Source of the DNA: Phialocephala subalpina
Lineage: Eukaryota; Ascomycota; Leotiomycetes; Helotiales; Mollisiaceae
NCBI GenBank assembly: GCA_900073065.1
Contig: FJOG01000022.1
Coordinates: 624,372 to 688,371 of the forward strand
DNA length: 64,000 bases
Direction: 5' to 3'
The stretch's first letter is position 1. The number at the start of each line of letters is the position of its first letter. The notes beneath the pieces are model-generated. The model was not told the DNA's origin. It made no database searches and saw only the letters and a program-made list of their open reading frames with translations. Below, piece by piece: positions 12,101-21,699 of the stretch. The position numbers and the translations under genes were made by a program.

Positions 12101-12178
12101 AGTTTGAAGGAGACGAGTAAGCCGGGGGTTTATAGTGGGTATGTGAGGAATCCGCCGCCGCCGAAGAATGAGTATTGA
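9163..12178 (+). CDS. Highly charged, low-complexity protein with a C-terminal conserved fungal domain
   Basis: Two exons: 9163-11695 and 11754-12178. The 58-base intron (GTTCGT...CAG, CTGAC branch) splits an alanine codon; the product is 985 residues. Most of the protein is predicted disordered and rich in R, D, E, P and S. It includes a His cluster near residue 150, a tandem DRDRT repeat near 445-460 and an alanine-rich segment near 645-670. A compact ordered block spans about residues 789-860 (IPPDARWTKISRKLVNPEAL...FVIVLRVLSRDEV...AEVTQ) and continues across the intron into a basic helix. From memory this resembles a fungal domain of unknown function catalogued as DUF8035; the name should be checked. 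The tail is rich in R-H-R/D-R-D and ends with PPPPKNEY. Function is unknown. The RS/RD-like composition could suit a nuclear or condensate-forming protein, but that is only inference. Confidence 0.88.
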
Positions 12179-13510
12179 GATGGGTCTGGTTGATAGGAGG
12201 ATCTGATGTTGTTGGATGATGAGAATGTTTGATTGATGTTATGATGAAAGCGAACAAGCAAGCATGGTTGGAAATGAGCGGCATATTGTACGTGGAGTTT
12301 ATTGATGGGGAGCTTTTCGATTCTTGTACCGATTTTGCTGGGATTTTCAAGAAGCATTATGTTGGGCGGTAGTCTGAAGCGATGAATAGTTGAGAGTTTC
12401 AAGCAAAGCGAATGAATTGAAGCGCGGATTTGGTCTTGTTAATGGGAGTTGTACTTCAATGAGTGAGTGAGTGAGTGAGATGGTGTTGATGGTGAAGTCG
12501 TTGTGGATGAGCTGCTTAGTGTGAAGTTGTGATACGGGGTGAGTTGCTTAGTGGGCGAATGGCTCAGGCGAGGGGTTGAATTACTTTTCGACCATTTTGC
12601 CTTTGTATATTGTGGTTTTTGAGGCTCTATCAAAATATTGGTATAGCCACCTTCAACCTGGGACTTGGACGCAAAGAAGTTGAGCGATGATGATCAAGGT
12701 GGGTCACGTGTCCTATTGCTTTTGGCACAACTTTATGTCATTCGCGGTCACGTGAATGACCAGGGTGCTGTGGGGCCTTTGGCTCTCACCGCAACTCTGC
12801 TATGCTTATAAGTGGTATTAATTGACTCTTTACTCCGGTAAAGAATCAAGTGAGCTTTTGGTCTGGCTTTCAGAAGCTGGACTAACAAGCTATAGCTGCC
12901 AGGCATAATACCACTGTCAGTCGAATCACACTTAGAAGTACTTTTGGAGATCTAGTCAACAGCTTGCGGCTGAAATACTGAAAAGAGCCACACCGCGCTT
13001 TTGAAGATTGGTCACACAAGTTGGGCAGAAACATGCCTTGAGTAGAAGCGCTTTGATTAGATGTTGTTCGATTGGCCTGCGAGGTTTGTTGAGGCTGAGC
13101 TGAGACATGCTTTGCAGATTGTAGCCTCACGACCGTAGCCTCACGACTGTGAAGTTTAGAAGGGGGGAACTCTGGAGAGGTGGATGTGGAAGAAATGAGG
13201 ATGTTATAGTTGCAGAAACGATACCCCAAGATTCTCATTCAATTCGGAGTGAAATCAAAGGGGCAAGTGCCTCAATGGCTCACCGTTCCGAATCCACATC
13301 ATCATGAGGGCGCAATGCTTCGAAAAGCTGTAAGGCTACTGAAATGATTAGTCGTCAATAGAGGGCGTATGTAGCTAATGTTTGTGAGGTGGCAAGGCGC
13401 TTTAGGCTAAGCACCAGCGGTCCCATCTTAAATACTTCAGACCAACTTCCCGAGCCTCACTCCGATCCGAAGTCCCCAGACGCTGGCAGACGGTAGCCTC
13501 CAACGAAATT
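12179..13510. other. Intergenic region
   Basis: This holds the presumed 3' untranslated region of the upstream gene, a GAGT microsatellite at about 12460-12480, and the upstream region of the membrane-protein gene at 13511. A short minus-strand frame at 12882-13238 has no recognisable features. Confidence 0.5.
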
Positions 13511-15013
13511 ATGACGATCAACCTCCACAAATTTGCTATACTTCAGCTACTTCTCGTTCAAATCGCTTCTTCGACAGTTTTCTACCCCAACTGCTCCATC
13601 CCCACACAAAATTCAGATTTTGTGTCTGGACCAGATGTGCGCTCAACGCTGGATATCTTATACGGGTCTCTAATCACCATCTTCCTCTGCACATGGACAG
13701 CTCAGCATCTCTGCTTACCACCACCGCCAAAAGAAGGGACTAGATACCTCTTACAAATCTGTCAATCGGTATGGAGGAAGCTCAAATGGATGCTGGTGGC
13801 AATTATCATGCCAGAATTTATGGTCGGAAAAGCCTTAGGCGACTTTATAGCCACCTACAGGTCAAGCCGTTGCGAGGTTATGCAGAAGCATGCTAGGAGG
13901 TCGAATACGGAATGGACCATGACACATGCCTTTTATGCAAATATGGGCGGTGTTATACTCAGAGAGGGAGCGTCTGACCAACGCGCCAATCCATGCGACT
14001 CTCCTTTCCCATCTAGTGCTTTGCGTGAGGACCAAAGCCCATCACAACCGACATCTCGAACATCGATCACCACTCGAGTTCTAGATCGCTACCTCTGTCG
14101 TGCAGTTGGTGTTTGGAGTCGACAGCACGATATGTGGACGGAGGACGACTACCTACCTAAATACCCTTCCAGCTTGACATCCTTTACTCTTCCAGTTGCT
14201 GTTAATTCCGCACATCTCTGTGCGTTGATATCCCGAGGACTCATCCAGCAGTTGCCTTCAATATCTAAGATTGAGATTCAAGACAAGAGTAAGGAGGATC
14301 TGGTTGTCAAAGCACTTACACTGGGTCAAGTGGGATGGTTTATTATCCAGCTTGCTGTCCGGAAAGCCAAACACCTCCCATGTTCACAATTGGAGATTGC
14401 TGTGCTCGGCTTCGCCATCTGCACCTGTATCACGTACGTTCTGTGGCTCAGGAAACCGAAAGACATTAAAGTGGGTACTGATGTATCAACCACACATAAA
14501 CTCACTGTAAATGACAAAGTGAAGATTGTTTGGCTCAATCATTCGGGGTTCTTCGAAAACTCTCTGCTTGGTACAACCGGGCGCAAGCCGACACTTGCGA
14601 TACCGAACGACATAATTAACATGGAGACCACCTTATTTTATTACAAAGAATATCATACCCTCGACGGTGAGGACCTCGGCTTCATTATCGGCGCTGTCGT
14701 CTTCGGGGCTTGCCACTGCATTGCTTGGGACTTCGATTTCCCTACCGCAGTTGAGCAGACCACCTGGAAAGCTACCAGCATATATACAGTTGCTGCCATG
14801 CCGGTCTTATATTTCAGCTGGGCTTTTTTATCTTGGACAAAACTAATCGACAAGTTCGATGGTTTACTAAGACGCGCTTTAAGCTGCACTACGTATGGCC
14901 TGTACGCTCTATGTCGAGTCTTCATCATGGTGGAATTATTTCGATCTTTGGCATACCTCCCGCCAGAGGCCTTCTTGGCCACCTGGTCGGCATCACTACC
15001 GCATGTCAATTGA
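13511..15013 (+). CDS. Multi-pass membrane protein of unknown function (fungal expanded family)
   Basis: Single exon, 500 residues. An N-terminal hydrophobic segment (residues 8-22) looks like a signal peptide or anchor. It is followed by a segment with PDVRSTLDILYGSLITIFLCTW, then LPPPPKEG, then a helix around MLVAIIMPEFMVGKAL. These are hallmarks of a large family of uncharacterised integral membrane proteins common in Helotiales and Agaricomycetes, recognised here from memory. Further membrane segments are visible at about residues 285-300, 297-316, 393-412, 424-442 and 455-480, giving six to seven in all. WTMTHAFYANMGG in the soluble part is another family-like motif. No catalytic motif is seen. 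The gene is next to, but not clearly related to, the HET pseudogene downstream. Confidence 0.82.
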   Translation: MTINLHKFAILQLLLVQIASSTVFYPNCSIPTQNSDFVSGPDVRSTLDILYGSLITIFLCTWTAQHLCLPPPPKEGTRYLLQICQSVWRKLKWMLVAIIMPEFMVGKALGDFIATYRSSRCEVMQKHARRSNTEWTMTHAFYANMGGVILREGASDQRANPCDSPFPSSALREDQSPSQPTSRTSITTRVLDRYLCRAVGVWSRQHDMWTEDDYLPKYPSSLTSFTLPVAVNSAHLCALISRGLIQQLPSISKIEIQDKSKEDLVVKALTLGQVGWFIIQLAVRKAKHLPCSQLEIAVLGFAICTCITYVLWLRKPKDIKVGTDVSTTHKLTVNDKVKIVWLNHSGFFENSLLGTTGRKPTLAIPNDIINMETTLFYYKEYHTLDGEDLGFIIGAVVFGACHCIAWDFDFPTAVEQTTWKATSIYTVAAMPVLYFSWAFLSWTKLIDKFDGLLRRALSCTTYGLYALCRVFIMVELFRSLAYLPPEAFLATWSASLPHVN

Positions 15014-17060
15014 CATCTCAGGATTGCCTCAAAACCATGCTGACCGGGATAAGGTCACGCGAAGAGAAGGCTGGTCAATTGATTCAATGCTCGCGACAAT
15101 CATACATTAGACATAGCTTTGATCTTGGGGTATCTTGTAACTAGCAACGCCAATTCTGGAAACAATAAAGCAATTGAAGATGCAGCTCGGCCAAGTCAAA
15201 CTTTTCCCACTCGGTCCTCGTATTTCCCATGCGATGCTAAATATATTCCAACAAATCATGTCGACATGTCAATCATAACAAGTCGTGAAAGCAGATCCCC
15301 ATTTAGGCCGAATCAACGAGGTATCTCCGCCAGGATAACCACTTGGGAAGCCACCGCACTCGACACCTGCTGCTCTCTCAGCCGCCCCAGTCGCTCGACC
15401 ATGGCCTTCGGCAACCTCGATCTATACTTCTCTGGAATGACCTTCTGTCGGACCACTAGTCTCGGTTCAGGATCATTGGTCAACCAAACCTTTGCAATGA
15501 GATTTGATCTCGGCTTTCCAAGCCACCTGGCGCTAAAAAGTTCAAATGGTGCAAGAGTGTTGGCCACGATTAGAAGCTCTCATTTTGAGCGCTGGGGGTA
15601 GACTATTGTGTCGGAAAGCGAACAGACGTTGTACAGTACTTGGGTACCAGGCTCATTAACTCGAGGTTTTGTCTAATAAAGCATCTGCCATCGTCCACTT
15701 CCTTCAACAAAATTTTCAATCCCATTCGTCTCGGGTCGTGTATTCCAACAGGACAGGGACAAATGCCCTGAGCTGGAGGCAACTCAAGCTGATATCCTAG
15801 AGCAAGTCCATGCTAGTACTCCCAAAGGGTTGTGGGCTGAAAGAGATGGGCTGAGCCTCTCCCTTGGCCAACCGCAGATTCGGTTGCCCTTGGATTCATT
15901 GCATTCCACCCACTTGAGAGTCCTTGCAATCTTCCCGATCCTTCTTCCCTCACATGAATGTCAAGACTAGAGTGTACACAAGCACCGATGTATTTCGATG
16001 TTGTAGTCTTGAGCGATCCCCAGCCCAGTGCCATTGTAGCATAGTTGTAGACTCGTGTTCTCTGGAATACCCAATTTTCTCGTTGCAGACTGGCAGATAG
16101 TTTCCACGCATATTGTTCCATTTTAAATACTCTGCGGAGAAAACCGAAGATTGTGAGTCGTTTTGAGACGAGTGTGAGGATCCGAATATGGCGTCGAGGA
16201 TAAGTACTCAAGTATAAGGAGATCAGGATTGTCGCCCAATACCAAGGGCAATTGCGACTCTGCTCGTCCTGCGGATGAGTTCCGGCTGCTGTACGAAGGT
16301 TGATTGACGGACGATGCATGCTCGTTAGACTGGGCAGCAACAGCTGGAGCCTTGCGGCGAGTCGTAAGTAGGGGATTGTATCCCTGCTACGCACATATGT
16401 CAGCTGACATGCATTAAAAGTTGCAGTTTGGAGGAAATATACCATTGTTACATATATATATATATATAACGACCTTGGACATGTTGTACAGCGAATGTAG
16501 CCTTCCATCTGCTTTAAAAGGAGTTGAGGCTGGGAGGAAAGACCAGACGAGGCTCAGCACGGACCAGGGACTTCAGATGCTGCTAACGTAAGATAAGATG
16601 CGATAAGACTCATTGTGAGATACCTGGACTTCGATATTTCCTTCTTCACAATACCACTGGATTTGTGCATTAGTTAGCTTCCTGTCTAACGTTTGTGTCT
16701 TCTCTTTCTTTGATAGCATTACTGTCACGTGTTGAGGCTAGTTTCTGGCGTACCATCTGGTCGCGGTCGCACCAATTTTCTCTTCCAAACTTCCGTCCCA
16801 CACAACAGCCACAATTTGGGAGAGGGACCTTTACGTTCACCTTTCCGGTTTCTTTTCTATTTGCTGTGGAGTCTTGTCTTGGCCAATCCGCCGATTGAAA
16901 TCGGACACCGCGATCGGTCATGCTCCTCAAGACACTTCCTCCTACCCTATGTTCTTGCCATTCTCGTCGTCATTTGTACCCTGATTGCCTGCTCTTCCGC
17001 TGAGAACAAATGAATGAAGAGGAATTCTCGTCTTCGACTCTCGATCGTCATTCCATCGAC
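15014..17060. other. Intergenic region with unconvincing frames
   Basis: Apart from the minus-strand frame listed at 15813-16508, only short frames occur. One is a minus-strand frame at 15313-15567 that could be a relic exon, without recognised similarity. A TA dinucleotide repeat is present near 16452-16468. Confidence 0.4.
15813..16508 (-). CDS. Uncertain open reading frame, 231 codons
   Basis: A single uninterrupted frame with one hydrophobic segment (WYWATILISLYLSTYP) followed by basic residues. It ends in LFQPTTLWEY and has no recognised domain. Its N-terminal part overlaps a TA repeat (YIYIYV), which argues against the first Met being the true start. It may be the last exon of a small membrane protein or a decayed gene. 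It is listed because it is longer than most chance frames nearby. Confidence 0.22.
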   Translation of the reverse strand: MEGYIRCTTCPRSLYIYIYVTMVYFLQTATFNACQLTYVRSRDTIPYLRLAARLQLLLPSLTSMHRPSINLRTAAGTHPQDEQSRNCPWYWATILISLYLSTYPRRHIRILTLVSKRLTIFGFLRRVFKMEQYAWKLSASLQRENWVFQRTRVYNYATMALGWGSLKTTTSKYIGACVHSSLDIHVREEGSGRLQGLSSGWNAMNPRATESAVGQGRGSAHLFQPTTLWEY

Positions 17061-19193
17061 ATGGCTACTTCTCAAGACAGCAACGGCCAACGAGGGTAGG
17101 CTCACGAGGCCGCACGCCACCCTGCAGAGAATCTCGAACTCAGCAAAACTCAGACATCTATCTTGCATTGTAGCTCTGTTGGTCGTGTCCAATCTACAGA
17201 CCTTTGCGCCCGCTGTGCGGCAATCGACTTCGATGTCATATGTTCCAGTAAGGTCGTACGTATCAAAGAAAGTCGTGTTGGAATGTTTGTCATGTCGCTG
17301 GATGCAACGGCCCAGGAGCTCAAAAACTCAACTTGCTCTCTCTGCAAATTTTTCGGATCTTTTGCACCACCTCAGCTCGAAACTCCCCGCCATTTGCGTA
17401 CATTTTCTGGTAGAAGGGCATTTCTTGACCACTCTGCTCATGGCAATACAACGACCCTCGGCGTCCTCGTTATTCCAGCTGCTACAGTAGTGTGGATCCC
17501 AAGCTTCACGATATGCAGAACAGCCTACATCAATCACTAGAGCAGACTGGGTATTTATGCTTCGAAAACCTTGGCCAAAGGCCTGCGGCACCTCAGCCTG
17601 ACTCGTGCATTATATATCCGAATGCGTTCAACACCGAATTTGCGCGAAACTGTCTAGTTTACTGCGAGAAGCACCATAGAGAAGTGTGCAACCCGTCATC
17701 CATACGGAATCTACCATCGCTCAAGCTCATCGACTGCAGAGCAAGAAAGACTATCACTTCTCCAACGACACCCAGATATATGGCTCTGTCCTCTGTATGG
17801 GCCTCTTCAACATGTGGCACCATCACGAAAGAAAATTTTGAAGCCGAAGATATGCCCCTTCCCAAGTTCCCCCGCGTCGTTGAGGATAGCATGATCGTCG
17901 CAGCAATGATGGGCATGCATTACCTCTGGGTTGACAGATACTGTATCGACCAGACTGATACCGACAAGCATGATTAAATTAGTAATATGGATGCAATTTA
18001 TAAAAATTCTCATATTACAATTGTTGCTGCGGCCGGTCACGATCCAACCTATGGCCTCCCGGGAGTCAACGGCAAAGCGCGAAGCTCTCAACCTCTTTTC
18101 CAAATTGGTAATAGCCATGTCGTATCAATCTTGCCCCATGCTCGCGCGTCGATTAATAGCTCCAAATGGGCGAGTCGAGGGTGGACTTACCAATAAGGCT
18201 TCCTCTCCAAGCGTCGATTGATCTTTACCGATGATCAAGTGTATTCGAATGCGACGCCCCCCCCCCCCTCCCCCCTTATCCGAGTCACCTCCTCTTTCAC
18301 TTGACTTCATTTCTGGTGACCTGAGGTTTCCGGCCCAGAATTCCCGAGGGGTTTTCCCGCAAAACCCCGTTTTCGGACAAAGCTCTTGGGAGATGATGTC
18401 CCGCATGCTAAGTTCGGTTTGCGAGAGCTAACTTTTACGGAAGACCCTTGAATGCCATGCAAGACGTCTTTCGATCATTCGCAAACAGTCCGACGCCAGT
18501 CCACAACGTACTTAGAATTCCACTTCCCCATTTTTCCCCGTTAGATAAAGCCGATGGGTTTGAACAAAGCCTTCCCGAGGACCTCACATGGTCTCACCCG
18601 TCTCTTGCTTGTCGAAATTATAATTCCCTTCCTGGTCTTGGGCTGGCTGGATAGGAGGGTGAACTCTTTTTTGTTGTACACACCACAGTCAAAAGTCGAC
18701 CCTAACGCCACAATATTGTTTCAAATTGGAGAAAGAATACGACAGGCCCTGCTTAATCTGGACGTACTTCAGGCTGCGCTCTCGGAATCCAAGAAGGAGC
18801 GGGTTTACCTCCATATCACTGGTCTCGTTGTTCCTTGTCAGCTCTCTCGCACCTTCGGTTCCGATGGACTTTTACTCCCAGGTCCCGAAAGCCTTCCGCC
18901 GTTGCGAGCGACGAAGCTCGATCGCGAATGGAAGCATGATTCAGCATCAAGACAGTCATTCCAGCCTCTTTCGTGTCTTGTCATCGGCTCAGTTGGATGG
19001 CCTGAGATTGAGAATGCTGTGCTTCTGATCATCGAAGAGCTGGATGGTCAGGCTGAGAGAATTGGTGTTGCTTCGTTCTCTTTGCAAACTCAGGAAAAGC
19101 GTAAGAGTTGGTCATTTGCACTGACTGAAGGAATATGAAGTTGAAGATTCTACCGTAAAGGCTGCTGAGTGGAGGACGATAAAGTTGGGCTAG
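17061..19193 (+). pseudogene. HET-domain (heterokaryon incompatibility) pseudogene
   Basis: Pieces of one HET protein occur in order in several frames. An N-terminal cysteine motif (LCARCAAIDFDVI, then CSLCKFF) is at about 17199-17350. The core is at 17492-17977, with YMALSSVWASS in place of the usual YxALSYxWG, then LPKFPRVVEDSMIVAAMMGMHYLWVD and RYCIDQ. AIYKNSHITIVAAAG and SKWASRGWTYQ follow at 17987-18193, then LIFTDDQVYS, WSHPS...YNSLPGLGLAGW at 18580-18660, and a C-terminal tail ending EWRTIKLG at 19193. Breaks include a frame change before 17492, a TAA at 17975-17977 where a Gln codon is expected, a TAA at 18194-18196 where Glu is expected, a poly-C tract at about 18257-18277 with a frame shift, and a further shift near 19134. 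HET proteins trigger incompatibility cell death in fungi; this copy cannot make a full product. Confidence 0.82.
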
Positions 19194-20004
19194 GGATGAC
19201 AACACTGGATGAACGAGGAACTCGTTGCTATCTCGTTGTCCCATATTTCAGGAAGAATGCTGGGACATTAGGAGAGACGACTGGCGACAAAAGCTCTCCC
19301 AGCAAACAACCGACAGTGATGCCAACGTACCAATTCTGCTTTCTTATTGCATGTTGGGTCGTGCCAATACGCAACAAAAGCTTTAGCTGTTTAAGAAAGG
19401 GTGTCGAGATCTTGAGTTGTCGAAAATTCGCACTCCAGACTCAAGTCGAGAAATGCATTATTAGACACTGGCCCTCCTGCGACTCGGTCTGGTTTTATTT
19501 CTCGTTGATGAACTCGATTTTTTGTCTTATCATTATGCTGATCAGTCCTCAGAGCTTCTATTTTCTCCACTTTGAGCTTGGCTTTTGTTGTTCGTTCAAT
19601 TGAAATTTTTGGGTTTCGAAGTGCTGCGTCGTTCAAGTGAAGAAAGGCAGGAGCTTGCCAAACAAGTCTGCCTGACAAAAGCTCGAAGATGCCCGGATGA
19701 CGAGTGGAGATATTTCGGAGCTCATGTACTATGACACATCATTGAAAATTTCGACCCAGTTGCTAATTCAAGAACCGTTACAGGCTTTCGTTGCGTAGCG
19801 CAATAATTCCGGCCTGAGTCAGCACCACTTTTCACCCCATGGATGCTCCACGGCCGGGTCACGTGGACATGGCCAGTTTGATATTGAACTTGCCTTTAGA
19901 ATTTGTATTTATTAGCTCACAGTTCCTCAATTTCGTCTTTCTTACTCAAAGAAACATTCAACCATCAACTTGTAATTGCATTCTCATCTTGAATATCTTC
20001 ATCA
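19194..20004. other. Intergenic region
   Basis: No supported gene. The last few hundred bases are probably the promoter and 5' leader of the monooxygenase gene at 20005, with one CACGTG site at about 19860. Confidence 0.5.
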
Positions 20005-21255
20005 ATGCCACCACCACGCGTCCTCATCATCGGGTGTGGAGTCGCAGGCCCAGTCGTCGCACTCCTTCTCCAACGCAAAGGGTACTCGCCAATTGTTCTC
20101 GAGAAAGTACGAGAGTTAGGTGACGCTGGCTCTTCGTTGATGCTCATGCCCAACGGTCTGAAAGTCCTTTCCCTACTAGGACTTTCTTCCTTCGCCACCG
20201 AATCGACTCCGCATCTCGCGTGTCTACGGGATATAAGTTCAGACGGAACAGAACTTGGAGGGTCAAAACTACCAGCTATATGGAAGGAGAGATATGGACA
20301 ACCTGCTTGTGGCGTCAAGCGTACTGCACTCAACCTCGCCCTGAAGGACAGATGCCTTGCAGCCGGTATCCCCGTTCTCGAAGGATGGAACCTCCAAAAC
20401 ATCATCGAAAGTGGAAACGGCGTCACAGCAATCGCCAAAGATGGGCGAAAGGAAGAAGGATCCTTCCTCATAGGATGTGACGGCATCAGGAGTATGACTC
20501 GAAGCCTCGTCCTCCGTACTCACGGAATCGACGAAGAAGAAGCTACATTCACAGGCTTAACACAAGCAGCTGGAACGAGCGCCATTCCCGAATCATGGAA
20601 CTCGAACCCAGGAATGCTAAACTGGTACGGACCAAGTGCGCACTTCATCACCTTCCCTGTCTTCCCATCGACAACAACTTCATGGGCCATCACAGAGCGA
20701 TCCAGTATCGAGGAGGTGGAGACTTGGCAGCAAATGTCTCCTGACCAACTCGCTGCTTACAAGAAGAAACTCACAGAGCAGTTCAAAGGCTGGTGTGAGC
20801 CGATTCCGGAGTTGATTAAAAGCGCAACGCGAATCATCAAGTATGGATTGTATGATCGTCCGCAGCTTGAGCCTAGGCAGTGGGTTAGTGAGCAGGGGAG
20901 GTGTGTGTTGATTGGTGATGCTGCACATCCTACGAGTCCGCATTTGGGGCAGGGCGCGAACCAGGCTTTGGAGGACTGTTATCACCTCGCAAAGATGCTG
21001 CCCAATGTTGAAAGAGGCGAAGTGCAGCATCCTAGTTTGAACGTCCAGAAGTTGAAGTTGGTACTTCTAGAGTTTGCCGAGAAGAGACAGCCGAGAACGG
21101 CGGTGTTGGTAAAGGGTGCACGTGCACATGGGGAGAAGAGAGTTGTAGATGATGAGGAGGCGTGTCAGGTGAGAGATGAGGTTCTGAGGAGTGGGTGGGA
21201 GGATGTGGAGGGTGTTGAAGCAAAGTGGGAGGGATTGCTCAAGGAGCCTTTTTGA
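20005..21255 (+). CDS. FAD-dependent monooxygenase (aromatic hydroxylase / UbiH-like)
   Basis: Single exon, 416 residues, a normal length for this family. The N-terminal dinucleotide-binding motif GCGVAG is at residues 10-15 (VLIIGCGVAGPVVALLL), followed by an acidic strand end (IVLEKVRE). The family's second motif, GCDGIRS, is at about 157-163, and the FAD-ribityl motif GDAAHPTSPHLGQGANQALED begins at about 304. These define class A flavoprotein monooxygenases, which use NAD(P)H and oxygen to hydroxylate small aromatic or polyketide substrates; the substrate cannot be told. The protein has no signal peptide or membrane anchor and is probably cytosolic. No other biosynthetic enzymes lie next to it, so it does not look like part of a metabolite cluster within this window. 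Confidence 0.92.
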   Translation: MPPPRVLIIGCGVAGPVVALLLQRKGYSPIVLEKVRELGDAGSSLMLMPNGLKVLSLLGLSSFATESTPHLACLRDISSDGTELGGSKLPAIWKERYGQPACGVKRTALNLALKDRCLAAGIPVLEGWNLQNIIESGNGVTAIAKDGRKEEGSFLIGCDGIRSMTRSLVLRTHGIDEEEATFTGLTQAAGTSAIPESWNSNPGMLNWYGPSAHFITFPVFPSTTTSWAITERSSIEEVETWQQMSPDQLAAYKKKLTEQFKGWCEPIPELIKSATRIIKYGLYDRPQLEPRQWVSEQGRCVLIGDAAHPTSPHLGQGANQALEDCYHLAKMLPNVERGEVQHPSLNVQKLKLVLLEFAEKRQPRTAVLVKGARAHGEKRVVDDEEACQVRDEVLRSGWEDVEGVEAKWEGLLKEPF

Positions 21256-21699
21256 TTTCTGGTCGTCTTGGTTTTGTGCTTTGTGACTGAGAGCCTCAGG
21301 CTGTTATCCGCAACCCGGAGTTTCAAGTCTTTTTGAAATTAGAGTGTACAATACAACGGAATTTTCTGATTTGTCTGGTCCTGCCTTCGAATTTGGAAGT
21401 ACTTGAGCTTGGCAAAGATCCTGAAGCTGCGGAATACGTTTTTCTCTTACTAATGCCTGCTTTCGCATTCTTGAAAGATATGCTCCACGACCATTCTCTG
21501 GTGTATCGCTTCCTTGGCAAATGCCTGATAAGATTATGGGGCCGCTGCTGGCGGGGTTACGGAATTGCCGTATTTGGCCTTGTTCTGCATTCCTCAACAT
21601 ATTGCAAGCCCAGATGTATTGTACCACACCAAAGATTAGCCATGTACATAAACACCTCTCTGCTCCTGATCATTTTCCAATTTCCGTAACAGTATCACG
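21256..21699. other. Intergenic region
   Basis: No gene seen. It contains the monooxygenase 3' end and the upstream region of the modular secreted protein gene. Confidence 0.5.

Noticed and set aside
18256..18278. Poly-C tract as a functional phase-variation site
   Set aside because: It lies inside an already broken HET pseudogene with upstream stops, so length changes could not restore a product.
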